Shown: piece by piece, positions 53,688-63,148 of the stretch
Layout of the letters: every line of letters begins with the position of its first letter
Numbering within the stretch: position 1 is the stretch's first letter
Source: Actinoallomurus soli
GTDB taxonomy: Bacteria > Actinomycetota > Actinomycetes > Streptosporangiales > Streptosporangiaceae
DNA: 64,000 bases
Assembly: GCF_024055715.1 (NCBI RefSeq)
Contig: NZ_JAMXMV010000002.1
Location: 124,001 to 188,000, forward strand
Reading direction: 5' to 3'
Notes under the pieces: model-generated
What the model was told of the DNA's origin: nothing
What the model saw: only the letters and a program-made list of their open reading frames with translations
The model's database searches: none
Made by a program: the position numbers and the translations under genes

Positions 53688-53813
53688 GCTTCCCCCTCTC
53701 CCCAAGGGACCACACTGTCCCGATCGCCCATCAGGCTATGCCAGCCGTGACGGCCCTGGTCACGGTGGATCTCCCGCGGATTGACCGAGGACAGGGGGAT
53801 CCGGCCCGGGTGG

Positions 53814-54548
53814 TCAGGGCGTACGGCGGCGGAGGGTGGCGGCGCCCAGCAGCAGGGCGAGGACGGTGCAGCCGGCGATGACGGCGATGTCGCGCCAGAG
53901 GGTGCCGGTCAGGGCGGGGTGATCGGTCAGCTGCCGCATCGCCTCGACGAGGTACGACAGCGGCAGGACGTCGGCGATCCACCGCAGCACCGCGGACATC
54001 TGGTCGCGCGGCACGAACAGCCCGGCCAGCAGCACCTGCGGCAGGACGAACGCCGGCATGAACTGCACCGCCTGGAACTCCGTACGCGCGAAGGCGCTCG
54101 TGAACAGCCCCAGTGCGACGCCGAGCAGCGCGGCGAGCAGGGTCAGGACCACGAGCGTCCACACCGATCCCCGCAGGTCCAGGCCGAGCCACGTCAGGGA
54201 GATCGTGGCGACCACGGCCACCTGGACCAGCGCGGTGACGCCGAACGCCAGCGCGTAGCCCAGCAGCAGGTCCAGCTTGCCGAGCGGCATCGTCATGAGC
54301 CGCTCCAGGGTGCCGCTCGTCCGCTCCCGCAGCGTGGCGACGCTGGTCACGATGAACATCACGACGAGCGGGAACACGCCGAGCAGCATCGGCCCGAACC
54401 GGTCGAACGCCTCCGGCCGGTCCATGACGTACCGCAGCAGGATCATCAACAGGCTGGGGACGCCCACGATCAGCGCGAGCGTGCGGTGGTCGTGCCGGAG
54501 CTGGCTCAGGATCCGCCGGGCCGTCGCGAGCGTGATGGCGACGCTCAT
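53814..54548 (-). CDS. ABC-2 type exporter permease
   Basis: A 244-residue membrane protein with six helices, beginning with a short soluble segment (ARRILSQLRHDHRTLALIVG) and ending in the ABC-2 LPLSYLVEAMRQLTDHP region. It pairs with the ATPase whose stop overlaps its ATG (ATGA). The layout resembles DrrAB-type drug or lipid exporters. The substrate is unknown. It is divergent from a SigE-type ECF sigma gene. Confidence 0.92.
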   Translation of the reverse strand: MSVAITLATARRILSQLRHDHRTLALIVGVPSLLMILLRYVMDRPEAFDRFGPMLLGVFPLVVMFIVTSVATLRERTSGTLERLMTMPLGKLDLLLGYALAFGVTALVQVAVVATISLTWLGLDLRGSVWTLVVLTLLAALLGVALGLFTSAFARTEFQAVQFMPAFVLPQVLLAGLFVPRDQMSAVLRWIADVLPLSYLVEAMRQLTDHPALTGTLWRDIAVIAGCTVLALLLGAATLRRRTP

Positions 54549-55273
54549 CGCCGCCCCACCGCCTCTCTCCGCTCGATGATCTTCAGGAACGCCTGCTCCA
54601 GGTCGCCGGTGCCCGTCTGCTCGCGCAGCGCGCCGGGCGTGTCGTCGGCGATGATCCGGCCGTCCCGCATGAGGAGCAGCCGCTCGCACCGGGCGGCCTC
54701 GTCCATGACGTGGCTGGAGACCAGCAGGGTCGTCCCCCGGGCCGCCAGCTCGTGGAACAGCTCCCACAGCTCGCCGCGCAGCACCGGGTCCAGCCCGACG
54801 GTCGGCTCGTCCAGGACGAGCAGCTCCGGCCGGCCGAGCAGCGCGACGGCGAGGCTCGCCCGGTTCAGCTGGCCGCCGGAAAGGGAGGCGACGAGCTGGT
54901 CGCGGGCGCCGCCGAGGCCGACCTCGTCGACGACCCGGTCGACGTCGCCCTTCGCGGCGCCGAGCACGGAGGCGAAGTAGCGGAGGTTCTCCCGGACGGT
55001 CAGGTCGGCGTAGACGGCCGGTTTCTGGGTGGCGTAGCCGATGCGGTGGCGCAGCGCGCGGTGGCCGGCCGGGCGGCCGAGCACGGTGACGGTGCCGCTC
55101 TGGACGATCTGGACTCCGACGACGGCCCGCATGAGCGTCGTCTTGCCGCAGCCGCTCGGCCCGAGCAGGCCGACGACGGAACCGCGCGGCACCGCGAAGG
55201 TCAGGTCGTGCAGGACCGTACGCCCGCCGCGCGCGACCCGGAGGTCCCGGGCCTCCACGACAGAATTCATCAT
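54545..55273 (-). CDS. ABC-2 exporter ATP-binding protein
   Basis: A 242-residue DrrA-type ATPase. Walker A is GLLGPSGCGKTTLMRA, signature LSGGQLNRASLAVALLG, Walker B LLVLDEPTVGLDP and H-loop LVSSHVMDEA. Two ATGs (55273, 55270) compete for the start. It energises the permease encoded next. The pair is alone on the strand, so it is a two-gene exporter. Confidence 0.94.
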   Translation of the reverse strand: MMNSVVEARDLRVARGGRTVLHDLTFAVPRGSVVGLLGPSGCGKTTLMRAVVGVQIVQSGTVTVLGRPAGHRALRHRIGYATQKPAVYADLTVRENLRYFASVLGAAKGDVDRVVDEVGLGGARDQLVASLSGGQLNRASLAVALLGRPELLVLDEPTVGLDPVLRGELWELFHELAARGTTLLVSSHVMDEAARCERLLLMRDGRIIADDTPGALREQTGTGDLEQAFLKIIERREAVGRR

Positions 55274-55457
55274 GCGTTGAAATTAGGCCCGCGCCCTCGG
55301 TGTGTCAAGGCATCCCGGCCCCATGACGGGCTTCGACGGAGCGCGGGACTCTGCGTGCGTGCTCCGAACGATCGTCACGCGCTGACGGGATGTCCCGGCG
55401 AGGCATAGTGGCGCTCTCCCGTCGCGTCTACCGACATGACAGGACGAGAGGAGACCC

Positions 55458-55985
55458 GTGAACCATGAGGCGCGTCGGCAGTTCACCGAGTTCGTCACGG
55501 CACGAACACCGAGCCTGCTGCGGCTCGCGTACGTGCTCACCGGCGACCGGCACGCGGCCGAGGACCTGCTGCAGAGCGCACTGACCAAGACGGCGGCCCG
55601 GTGGGGAAGCGTGCGGGACAGCCCCGAGGCTTACGTGCGCAAGGCGATGTACCACGAGCAGGTGGGCCGCTGGCGCAGCCCGCGATGGCGCCGGGAGTCC
55701 GTCACCGACGCCGTGCCCGACCGCTCCATCGCCGATCTGAGCGGGCAGGTCGACCTGCGGCTCGCCCTCGAGCATGCGCTGCTGGCCCTGCCGCCGCGGC
55801 GAAGGGCCGCGATCGTCCTGCGGTATTTCGAGGACCTGCCGGAGGCGGAGGTCGCGCAGGTGATGGGCTGCTCGGTCGGCACCGTGCGCAGTCAGACGCA
55901 CCGCGCGCTGGCCCGGCTGCGGGAACTGGTGCCCGACTTCGCCGCGCTGGCCGAGGACCCCGCCCCCGAATCGACGAGGAGCTGA
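55458..55985 (+). CDS. SigE-family ECF sigma factor
   Basis: A 175-residue sigma factor of the actinobacterial SigE (ECF41/SigE-like) group. Region 2 has SLLRLAYVLTGDRHAAEDLL. Region 4 has LPPRRRAAIVLRYFEDLPEA, then VAQVMGCSVGTVRSQTHRAL. GTG 55458 follows GAGAGGAG. The membrane protein gene directly behind starts two bases after its stop, so the two are coupled as a sigma plus presumed anti-sigma. Confidence 0.9.
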   Translation: MNHEARRQFTEFVTARTPSLLRLAYVLTGDRHAAEDLLQSALTKTAARWGSVRDSPEAYVRKAMYHEQVGRWRSPRWRRESVTDAVPDRSIADLSGQVDLRLALEHALLALPPRRRAAIVLRYFEDLPEAEVAQVMGCSVGTVRSQTHRALARLRELVPDFAALAEDPAPESTRS

Positions 55986-55986
55986 C

Positions 55987-56883
55987 ATGACCACGAGACA
56001 GGACGAGGTCCTCAAGGAGACCCTGCACCGGATGGCGGGCCGCGTCACCGACGCCGACCCGGCCGGCGAGCGGCTGGCCGGACACGCTCTACGCGGCGCG
56101 GAACGGCGGCGGACCAGGCGGATCGCCGCGGGAACCACCGCCGGTGTCGCCGCGATCACGCTCGCGTCAATCGCCGTCGCCGGCGGAGGCCGGGACCGCG
56201 CCGAGCCGGAAGCGGTGCGCCCGGTGACGTCCGGTTCTCCGACCCACCACCTTCGACTCCCGTCGAACACCGCGGCGGAACGCGCCGTGGTCCGCGCCTG
56301 CATGACCACTGATCCGGACGTCCCAGACATCACGGCCGCCGACGATCCGGGAGAGATGACAGGGCCCGGGACCCGCATCGCCGACTTCCGGGTCCTGGTC
56401 ACCTACCGGGACCCACTCGGGCAGGCCGTGCTCCTCGGCAGCACCGTCGCGCACCGAACCTGCGATCTCGACACCCGCGGCCGGCCGACCGCCACCGATC
56501 GGATGACGCATCAGACCGCGAACGCCTGGCAGCCGTCGCTGTCCTCGGCCACCAGGGTGATCTCTCTGGACGACGGCAGGGAGGACATCCTCCACCGCTC
56601 CGACATGACGGGCGACGACAAGACCCCGCACGGCGTCCAGGCGGAATTCGCGGGCCGGGTCCGGCCCGACGTGACCCGGGTGACCTTCACCCTGCCCGAC
56701 GGGCGGACCTCCGACGCCGCCGTCGCCCATGGGTTCTTCCTGTGGCGGAAGAGGACCGACACGCCGGTTCCAGTACGGGACCTGTCTCCCTACAGAACAC
56801 TGGTCATCCGGGCCTACGACCACGGCGGCCGGCTGTTGACGACGGTACGCACCCAGATCAGCGCCGCGCTCGCGGGCTCGTGA
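55987..56883 (+). CDS. Membrane-anchored partner of the SigE-type sigma factor
   Basis: A 298-residue protein. It has a cytoplasmic N-terminus of about 55 residues, one transmembrane helix at about 56-77 (GTTAGVAAITLASIAVAGGG) and an extracellular domain. No zinc-binding anti-sigma motif (HxxxCxxC) is seen. It is probably a sigma-linked sensor or anti-sigma factor, judged from its coupling to the ECF gene. The extracellular part is not recognised. Confidence 0.7.
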   Translation: MTTRQDEVLKETLHRMAGRVTDADPAGERLAGHALRGAERRRTRRIAAGTTAGVAAITLASIAVAGGGRDRAEPEAVRPVTSGSPTHHLRLPSNTAAERAVVRACMTTDPDVPDITAADDPGEMTGPGTRIADFRVLVTYRDPLGQAVLLGSTVAHRTCDLDTRGRPTATDRMTHQTANAWQPSLSSATRVISLDDGREDILHRSDMTGDDKTPHGVQAEFAGRVRPDVTRVTFTLPDGRTSDAAVAHGFFLWRKRTDTPVPVRDLSPYRTLVIRAYDHGGRLLTTVRTQISAALAGS

Positions 56884-56906
56884 TCGGTCTCACGCGGTGG
56901 GGCGGG

Positions 56907-57491
56907 TCAGCCCTCGAGGTAGCGCTGGAGGGTCGGTGCGAGCAGCGCGACGAGCTCGTCCTCGGTCGCCGACGCCACCGGCTCGATCTGCACGATGTAC
57001 TTCAGCATCACGACGCCCATCATCTGGGCCGCGGCCGCCGCGAGGTTCAGCGGCGGCAGGGCCAGGGCGTCGGCGACACGGGCCAGAATCGCCCGCGTGA
57101 CGAACTCCCGCAGGAGCGCCGCGCCCTGCTCCGTCGTGGCCGCCGACCGGAGGATGCCGACGAACTGCGGCCGCAGCCGCGGATCCGACCAGATCCGCAG
57201 GAACGTCCGCGCCATCCGCTCACCGATCTGCGACCGCGGGCCGGCCATCACCTGCCCGAGGAACACCGCGGGATCCACCGGCAACTCCATCGCCGCTGCG
57301 AAGAGCTCCTCCTTGGAGCCGAAGAAGTGGTGGACCAGCGCCGGGTCCACCCCGGCCTCACGGGCGATGGCCCGGATCGAGGCCTTGTCGTAGCCGCGCT
57401 CGCCGAACAGCACGCGCGCGGCCGCCAGGATGTCGTCCCGCGACGAGGACGGCCCGGGACGGCGTCCCGGCCGGCGCGTCGGCGTCGTCAT
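56907..57491 (-). CDS. TetR-family transcriptional regulator
   Basis: A 194-residue repressor. The HTH covers residues 17-62 (RDDILAAARVLFGERGYDKA, then SIRAIAREAGVDPALVHHFF). The C-terminal ligand domain is helical (TetR_C_17-like), with LFAAAMELPVDPAVFL. It lies 43 bases after a sugar isomerase gene on the same strand and may be co-transcribed. Its target is unknown; the palindromes at 17226 and 31684 lack nearby regulators, but linking them would be speculation. Confidence 0.9.
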   Translation of the reverse strand: MTTPTRRPGRRPGPSSSRDDILAAARVLFGERGYDKASIRAIAREAGVDPALVHHFFGSKEELFAAAMELPVDPAVFLGQVMAGPRSQIGERMARTFLRIWSDPRLRPQFVGILRSAATTEQGAALLREFVTRAILARVADALALPPLNLAAAAAQMMGVVMLKYIVQIEPVASATEDELVALLAPTLQRYLEG

Positions 57492-57534
57492 CCGCGGCGC
57501 CCCTCGTCACCGGTCCGAGGGGCCGCCGGCGCGG

Positions 57535-58422
57535 TCACGAGGGCGTGACCTCGCCCTCGGAGTCCACCTGCCAGGGACCGGCGGGAGCGGGAGCGGCCGC
57601 GGCGAGGTGCAGGCGCGCGAACGCGAGGGACTCGGCGAGATCGCTCTCCCGCTGCTCACGGTCGGTGGCGCGGCGGGTGTTGATCTCGACGACGATCTGG
57701 CCGCCGTAGCCCTGCGCGGCCAGCCGCTCCAGCATCTCCGCGCACGGCTGGTTGCCCCGGCCGGGGACCAGGTGCTCGTCGCGGTTGACGATGCCGATGC
57801 CGTCGGCGAGATGGATGTGCGCCAGCCGGTCGCCGAGGGAGTCCGCCATGGTGAGCGGGTCCGAGCCGGACACCGCGGCGTGCGACAGGTCGATCGTCAC
57901 GTTGGGGTAGTCCATGTCGACGGGGTTCCAGTGCGGGGAGTACATCCCGACCTCCGCCGCGCGCGCCCGTACGGGGAACATGTTCTCCACCGCGAAGACG
58001 ACGTCGGTCTCCTCCTGCATACGGGCGAGCCCCTGCTCGAACTCCCGGGCGTACTCCCGCTGCCAGCGGAAGGGGGGATGGACCACGACGACCTCGGCGC
58101 CGAGCTTCTCGGCGGTGTCCTTGGAGCGGAGCAGCTTGCCCCAGGGCTCACGACCCCAGACCCGCTGGGTCAGCAGGAGACAGGGCGCGTGGATCGACGT
58201 GATCGGAATCTGGTGATAGTCGGACAGTCTGCGCAGCACGTCGATGTCCTGGCTCGCCGGATCGGCGGTGACCATGATCTCGATGCCGTCGTACCCGAGG
58301 CGCGCGGCGAGGTCGAACGCGGCCGGCGTCTTCTCCGGGTAGACCGACGCCGAGGACAGAACGATGGGCGCGTCGGGGACCTGGAGGACTTCTTCCACAA
58401 TCGGCAAGCCTATGCGTTCCAT
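57535..58422 (-). CDS. Sugar phosphate isomerase/epimerase family (AP endonuclease-2 fold)
   Basis: A 295-residue TIM-barrel protein of the xylose isomerase-like/AP_endonuc_2 superfamily. The metal-site segments are [34 protein letters not shown] and VEINTR near the end. It may act on a sugar or sugar acid; the exact reaction is unclear. It is divergent from a methyltransferase and precedes the TetR gene. Confidence 0.82.
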   Translation of the reverse strand: MERIGLPIVEEVLQVPDAPIVLSSASVYPEKTPAAFDLAARLGYDGIEIMVTADPASQDIDVLRRLSDYHQIPITSIHAPCLLLTQRVWGREPWGKLLRSKDTAEKLGAEVVVVHPPFRWQREYAREFEQGLARMQEETDVVFAVENMFPVRARAAEVGMYSPHWNPVDMDYPNVTIDLSHAAVSGSDPLTMADSLGDRLAHIHLADGIGIVNRDEHLVPGRGNQPCAEMLERLAAQGYGGQIVVEINTRRATDREQRESDLAESLAFARLHLAAAAPAPAGPWQVDSEGEVTPS

Positions 58423-58484
58423 CGTCTGGTCCGGCCAGCCGTGCCCGCGTCCGTCGCGAAGGCGTGTTCACGTCCGGGGCCGTC

Positions 58485-58490
58485 TACCGT
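58485..58490 (+). promoter_or_regulatory. -10 element for leaderless methyltransferase mRNA
   Basis: TACCGT ends six bases before the GTG at 58497. The only purine-rich stretch (GGAGG) is one base from the codon, too close to act as a ribosome site, which supports a leaderless start. Confidence 0.5.
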
Positions 58491-58496
58491 GGAGGC

Positions 58497-59189
58497 GTGA
58501 TCGCCCCTGGAGCCATCGCCAGCCCCAACATCTGGAACAGCCCGCAGGTCTACGAGCTGGAGAACCGCGCGGTCGACCCGGACGGGCGGATCGAGCGGGC
58601 CATGCGCGAGATCCGGTCCTGGGACGGCGCGGTGGTGCTCGACGTGGGCTGTGGCACGGGCTTCCACCTGCCCGCGTTCGCGCGGACGGCGGCGAAGGTC
58701 GTCGGCGTCGAACCGCACGCCGGGCTGGCCGGCCTCGCCCGCCGGCGCGTCGCCGACGTGCCCAACGTTGCCGTACGCGTCGGCGCGGCCCAGGCGCTCC
58801 CGGTACCCGACGCGTCGGTGGACGTGGTCCACGCCCGCTGGGCGTACTTCTTCGGGCCCGGCTGCGAACCGGGCCTGGCGGAGCTGGGCCGGGTCGTACG
58901 GCGCGGGGGCGCGGCGTTCGTCATCGACAACGACGCCACGCGGTCGACGTTCGGCGCGTGGTTCCGGCGCTGGCTGCCGTCGTACGACCCCGTCGCCGTC
59001 GAGCGGTTCTGGTCTCGGCATGGGTTCTCCCGTACGCCGCTGGAGATGCGCTGGCGCTTCGACGACCGCGCGGATCTCGAGGCCGTACTGAAGATCGAGT
59101 TCCCGGCCGAGCTCGCCGAGGAGTTCCTGGGCGAGGTCGAGGGCTGCGAGGTCGACTACGCCGTCAACCTGTGGTGGCGGCGCTACTGA
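58497..59189 (+). CDS. Class I SAM-dependent methyltransferase
   Basis: A 230-residue methyltransferase. SAM motif I is VLDVGCGTGFHLPAFA, then VVGVEPHAGLA and ASVDVVHARWAYFFGPG. The end ends in an aromatic YAVNLWWRRY. GTG 58497 is chosen from the TACCGT element; an in-frame GTG at 58464 is longer. The substrate is unknown. It is convergent with the SGNH hydrolase, 12 bases apart, and divergent from the isomerase. Confidence 0.88.
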   Translation: MIAPGAIASPNIWNSPQVYELENRAVDPDGRIERAMREIRSWDGAVVLDVGCGTGFHLPAFARTAAKVVGVEPHAGLAGLARRRVADVPNVAVRVGAAQALPVPDASVDVVHARWAYFFGPGCEPGLAELGRVVRRGGAAFVIDNDATRSTFGAWFRRWLPSYDPVAVERFWSRHGFSRTPLEMRWRFDDRADLEAVLKIEFPAELAEEFLGEVEGCEVDYAVNLWWRRY

Positions 59190-59201
59190 CGCGGTACCCG
59201 T

Positions 59202-60227
59202 TCAGCCGGCGGACACGCGGGACGCGCCGAGCACGGCCAGCACCCGGTCCGCGACGGCCTGCATGCCCTTGGCGTTCGGGTGGACGGGGGCGGCCGGGTT
59301 CTTCACCAGGATGCCCTCGACCCACCGGTCGGCGGAGCACATGTCGTGACGCCGCCCGGTGGTGTACGCGTCGACGAACCGCGCGTCGCCGAGCCGGGCC
59401 TCCGCGGCCAGCATCTCGTTGAGCCGCCGCTCGAACCGGTCGAGGAACGGGATGTCGCCGGAGGCCGTGGGGACGTTCGGCCAGCATCCCGTGCGGGAGG
59501 GCAGCATGCGGGGATAGCCGACGAGCAGGACGCGGGCGCGCGGCGCACGGGCGTGAACGGCCCGCAGGATCGCGGCGACCTTCGGCGCGGTCGCGGCGAT
59601 CCGCTCGTCCAGGGTCGTGCCGTAGTAGCGCGCGCAGGGCGCGCCGTGGTGATCGACGAGGCTGAACGCCGCGCAGGTCAGCACGATGCGGCTGTAGCCG
59701 ATGTCGTTGCCGCCGATGCCGATCGTCACCAGGGTCGTGTCGCGGGTGACGGCGTCGAGTTGCGGGATGTTGTGGCCGAACAGGACGGACTGGGACCGGC
59801 TCAGGTCCTCGGTCGTGGCCGCGCTGCAGCTCACGTCGGTGAACGAGGCGGGCTGCAGCATCCGCGCCACGAGCGAGGGATAGTTGTGGTCGGAGCGCAG
59901 GCATGCGATCGGGCTGCCGTGCCGGTGCGGGATGAACGGCCCCGCCGTGAACGAGTCGCCGAGCGCGACGTAGCGGCCGCCGGTGACCGCCGGCTCCCAG
60001 CCGCCTGTCGTGGTGACCGCCCGTGCAGGGCCGCCGGTCACGGGAACCGCCCGTGCCGAGCCGCCGGTGACCGCCGGCTCCGAGCCGCCTGTCGTGGTGA
60101 CCGCCCGTGCAGGGCCGCCGGTCACGGGAACCGCCCGTGCCGAGCCGCCGGTCACGGTGACCGCCCGCGCCGAGCCGCCGGCGACGAGCGCCGGAACCAA
60201 TGACACGACTGCAAGCCACCTGCGCAT
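59202..60227 (-). CDS. Secreted SGNH/GDSL hydrolase with repeated N-terminus
   Basis: A 341-residue secreted esterase/lipase. The signal peptide ends VAGGSARA. Residues about 17-83 are repeats of 8-10 residues (GGSARAVTVT, GGPARAVTTT, GGWEPAVT) that repeatedly recreate the signal-peptidase-like ARA-V site. The catalytic domain has YVALGDSFTAGPF (Ser), the Gly-Asn block VTIGIGGNDIGYS and HPNAKGM (His). It likely hydrolyses lipid or ester substrates outside the cell. The repeat region is a linker that may vary in length. Confidence 0.9.
   Translation of the reverse strand: MRRWLAVVSLVPALVAGGSARAVTVTGGSARAVPVTGGPARAVTTTGGSEPAVTGGSARAVPVTGGPARAVTTTGGWEPAVTGGRYVALGDSFTAGPFIPHRHGSPIACLRSDHNYPSLVARMLQPASFTDVSCSAATTEDLSRSQSVLFGHNIPQLDAVTRDTTLVTIGIGGNDIGYSRIVLTCAAFSLVDHHGAPCARYYGTTLDERIAATAPKVAAILRAVHARAPRARVLLVGYPRMLPSRTGCWPNVPTASGDIPFLDRFERRLNEMLAAEARLGDARFVDAYTTGRRHDMCSADRWVEGILVKNPAAPVHPNAKGMQAVADRVLAVLGASRVSAG
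59976..60143 (-). repeat. 84-bp tandem duplication in the SGNH hydrolase N-terminus
   Basis: Units at 59976-60059 and 60060-60143 are nearly identical (one visible C/G difference), each encoding 28 residues, and a shorter related block continues to about 60190. Such a recent duplication is prone to slippage. Confidence 0.85.
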
Positions 60228-60365
60228 CGCGCCCTCCCCCTGCCCTCCTGTCCGCCAGTAAGGATCGGCGGACAGGTTTCGTCAACTCTCTTGTCCGAGA
60301 TCGGCCAGTGACTACTATGTCACCCCGAGTCACCGAGGTCACTCTCATTTGTCGGCGGCGGGCCG

Positions 60366-60371
60366 TACAGT
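60366..60371 (+). promoter_or_regulatory. -10 element for leaderless radA mRNA
   Basis: TACAGT ends seven bases before the ATG at 60379 with no ribosome site in between. A GTGAC-N6-GTCAC palindrome lies further upstream at 60308-60323. Confidence 0.5.
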
Positions 60372-60378
60372 CGCGGGC

Positions 60379-61779
60379 ATGGCGAAGAGCGTGAAGCAGG
60401 CGTACCGCTGCACCGAGTGCGGGTGGCAGACCTCGAAGTGGGTCGGGCGGTGCGGCGAATGCCAGGCGTGGGGCACCGTCGATGTGGCGGGCGCGGCCAA
60501 GCCGGCGCGGGTCGTGACGCCCGGCCCGGTGAGCGCGCCGGCCCGGCCGATCGGCCAGGTCGACGTGCAGGCCGCGCAGACCGCCGCCACGGGGCTGGAC
60601 GAGCTCGACCGCGTGCTCGGCGGCGGCCTGGTGCCGGGCGCGGTCCTGCTGCTGGCCGGCGAGCCCGGCATCGGCAAGTCCACCCTGCTGCTCGAGGTCG
60701 CGGCGCTGCACGCCGACCGCGGCACCGCGCTCTACGTCACGGGTGAGGAGTCGGCGGAGCAGGTGCGGCTGCGGGCCGACCGGATCGGCGCGATCGCCGA
60801 CCGGCTCTACCTCGCCGCCGAGACCGACCTGGCGGCCGTCCTCGGGCAGATCGACTCGGTCGCCCCCGAGCTGGTCGTGGTCGACTCGATCCAGACGATC
60901 GGCTCGGCGGAGATCGACGGCGCCGCCGGCGGGGTGAGCCAGGTGCGGGAGGTCGCGGCCAACCTGATCCGGGTCGCCAAGGAGCGCGGCATCACGACGG
61001 TCGTCGTCGGCCACGTGACCAAGGACGGCTCGATCGCCGGTCCGCGCGTCCTGGAGCACCTCGTCGACGTCGTGCTCTACTTCGAGGGCGACCGGCACAG
61101 CCGGCTCCGGATGATCCGCGCGGTGAAGAACCGCTACGGCCCCACCGACGAGCTGGGCTGCTTCGACCTGTCGGAGATGGGGATCATCGGGCTGGCCGAT
61201 CCCAGCGGCCTGTTCCTGACCCGGCAGGAGAAGCCCGCGCCGGGCACCTGCGTGACCGTGACGCTGGAGGGCCGGCGGCCGCTGGTGGCGGAGGTGCAGG
61301 CGCTCGTCGCACCGTCGCCGCTGGCCAACCCGCGCCGTATGACGTCCGGGCTCGACTCCGCCCGGATCGCGATGATGCTCGCGGTGCTGCAGCGCCGCTG
61401 CCGCATCAAGCTGCACGACCGCGACGTGTACGCCGCGACGGTCGGCGGCGTGCGGCTCAGCGAGCCGTCCGTCGACCTGGCCGTGGCGCTCGCCGTCACC
61501 GGCGCGGCCAACGACGCCGCCCTCCCCTCCGACCTGGTCGCCTTCGGCGAGGTCGGCCTGGCCGGCGAGGTGCGCGGCGTGCAGGCGGCCAAGCGGCGGC
61601 TCGCCGAGGCGTCCCGGCTCGGCTACCGGCGCGCCATCGTGCCCGGCGGGTCGATCGATCCGACTTCCGGCCGCACCAGTGGCACGATCGTGACGGATGA
61701 GGGTATGCAAGTGACAGAAGTGGACGACGTTTGGACGGCGCTCGCCCTCGCGTTCGCGACGGCGGCCGCGGACGCGTGA
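60379..61779 (+). CDS. radA: DNA repair protein RadA (Sms)
   Basis: A 466-residue RecA-like helicase for recombination and branch migration. A four-Cys zinc finger is at Cys11, 14, 25 and 28. Walker A is LAGEPGIGKSTLLLE with Lys100, the KNRYG motif is AVKNRYGPTDELG, and a Lon-like C-terminal domain ends it. The start is the MAKSVKQAYRC methionine, which has a -10 hexamer just upstream. disA follows, a pairing conserved in many Gram-positive bacteria. Confidence 0.96.
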   Translation: MAKSVKQAYRCTECGWQTSKWVGRCGECQAWGTVDVAGAAKPARVVTPGPVSAPARPIGQVDVQAAQTAATGLDELDRVLGGGLVPGAVLLLAGEPGIGKSTLLLEVAALHADRGTALYVTGEESAEQVRLRADRIGAIADRLYLAAETDLAAVLGQIDSVAPELVVVDSIQTIGSAEIDGAAGGVSQVREVAANLIRVAKERGITTVVVGHVTKDGSIAGPRVLEHLVDVVLYFEGDRHSRLRMIRAVKNRYGPTDELGCFDLSEMGIIGLADPSGLFLTRQEKPAPGTCVTVTLEGRRPLVAEVQALVAPSPLANPRRMTSGLDSARIAMMLAVLQRRCRIKLHDRDVYAATVGGVRLSEPSVDLAVALAVTGAANDAALPSDLVAFGEVGLAGEVRGVQAAKRRLAEASRLGYRRAIVPGGSIDPTSGRTSGTIVTDEGMQVTEVDDVWTALALAFATAAADA

Positions 61780-61871
61780 CCGCGCGCCGGTCGCCAACCG
61801 GCGAGGGGAGCGGGTGGGCGTCTCGCGTTCACCGATAAACTGACCGCCGTTCAGAGACCTCCGGGGGTCAC

Positions 61872-62951
61872 GTGCCAGCACAAGACAGAGGCAGAGACGA
61901 GCGACGCCGCGCAACCCTTGCCGCCGTCGCTCCGGGGACGCAGCTCCGCGACGGGTTGGAACGCATCCTTCGGGGTCACACCGGCGCGTTGATCGTGATG
62001 GGCTACGACCGTGTCGTCGCCGGCCTGTGCACGGGTGGTTTCGAGCTTGACGTCGAGTTCTCCTCCACCCGGCTCCGCGAGCTGGCCAAGATGGACGGCG
62101 CGATCGTCCTGGACGCCGGCTGCACCCGCATCGTGCGCGCCGGCGTGCACCTCATGCCGGATCCGACGATCCCGACCGAGGAGTCCGGCACCCGGCACCG
62201 CACGGCCGAGCGGGTCGCCCGCCAGACCGGCTACCCGGTGCTGTCGGTGAGCCAGTCGATGCGGATCATCGCGCTGTACCTCAACGGCCAGCGCTACGTC
62301 CTGGAGGACTCGGCCGCCATCCTGTCCCGCGCCAACCAGGCCCTGGCCACGCTGGAGCGCTACAAGCTGCGCCTCGACGAGGTCTCCGGCACGCTGTCGG
62401 CGCTGGAGATCGAGGATCTCGTCACCGCCCGCGACGTCAGCGCGGTCGTGCAGCGCCTGGAGATGGTGCGCCGCATCGCCGACGAGATCAAGGGCTACGT
62501 CGTCGAGCTCGGCACGGACGGACGGCTGCTGTCCCTGCAGCTCGACGAGCTGGTGTCCGGCGTCGACGTCGACCGCGAGCTGATCGTCCGCGACTACCAG
62601 CCGGAGGACCACTCCCGCTCGGTCGAGGAGGTCCTCGCCGCGCTCAACCAGCTGTCGGCCTCCGAGCTCCTCGACCTGGCCACCGTGGCCGACGTGCTCG
62701 ACTTCGGCGGCAACGACCCGCTGGACACCCCGGTCAGCCCGAAGGGCTACCGCCTGCTCGCCAAGGTCCCCCGCCTGCCCGGCCTGCTGATGGAGCGCCT
62801 CGTCGAGCACTTCGGCGGCCTGCAGAAGCTCCTCGCCGCCAGCATCGACGACCTGCAGTCGGTCGGCGGGGTCGGCGAGTCCCGCGCCCGCAGCGTCCGC
62901 GAGGGCCTGTCCCGCCTGGCCGAGTCCTCGATCCTCGAACGCTACGTCTGA
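61872..62951 (+). CDS. disA: DNA integrity scanning diadenylate cyclase DisA
   Basis: A 359-residue enzyme making cyclic di-AMP from two ATP. The DAC domain has the catalytic DGA (Asp75-Ala77) in [10 protein letters not shown] and TRHRTAERV (RHR at 108-110). A central helical spine follows, and the C-terminal helix-hairpin-helix domain ([20 protein letters not shown]) scans DNA. GTG 61872 follows GGGGGTCAC. It lies 92 bases after radA, and a strong hairpin ends the unit. Confidence 0.96.
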   Translation: MPAQDRGRDERRRATLAAVAPGTQLRDGLERILRGHTGALIVMGYDRVVAGLCTGGFELDVEFSSTRLRELAKMDGAIVLDAGCTRIVRAGVHLMPDPTIPTEESGTRHRTAERVARQTGYPVLSVSQSMRIIALYLNGQRYVLEDSAAILSRANQALATLERYKLRLDEVSGTLSALEIEDLVTARDVSAVVQRLEMVRRIADEIKGYVVELGTDGRLLSLQLDELVSGVDVDRELIVRDYQPEDHSRSVEEVLAALNQLSASELLDLATVADVLDFGGNDPLDTPVSPKGYRLLAKVPRLPGLLMERLVEHFGGLQKLLAASIDDLQSVGGVGESRARSVREGLSRLAESSILERYV

Positions 62952-63076
62952 CACGCCCGACCCGAGCCACCCGGCGTCCGCCGCCCCGCGCCCGAGCCTG
63001 AGCGGTGCCCACCGCCCGCGTCCGCTAGAAGCGAAACCGGCCGGCCGCATCGCATGCAGCGCCGCCGCTGGGCCAC

Positions 63077-63112
63077 ACGCAAGGCCGCAGCCCTCTGGCT
63101 GCGGCCTTGCGT
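63077..63112. terminator. Bidirectional terminator between disA and the CsbD gene
   Basis: A perfect 16-bp stem (ACGCAAGGCCGCAGCC, 63077-63092, with its complement at 63097-63112) closes a CTCT loop, 37 bases before the convergent CsbD stop. Confidence 0.9.
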
Positions 63113-63148
63113 CGAGACGGGATCGGCGAGATCAGTCCCCGAACGGGA

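Noticed and set aside
56907-57491. Assigning the TetR protein to the orphan palindromes at 17226 or 31684
   Set aside because: It is tens of kilobases away and no matching site lies at its own promoter, so there is no sequence link.
59164-61914. A 916-residue minus-strand frame across radA
   Set aside because: It is an antisense shadow of radA joined to the SGNH hydrolase region; the plus-strand radA has full RecA-like and zinc motifs.
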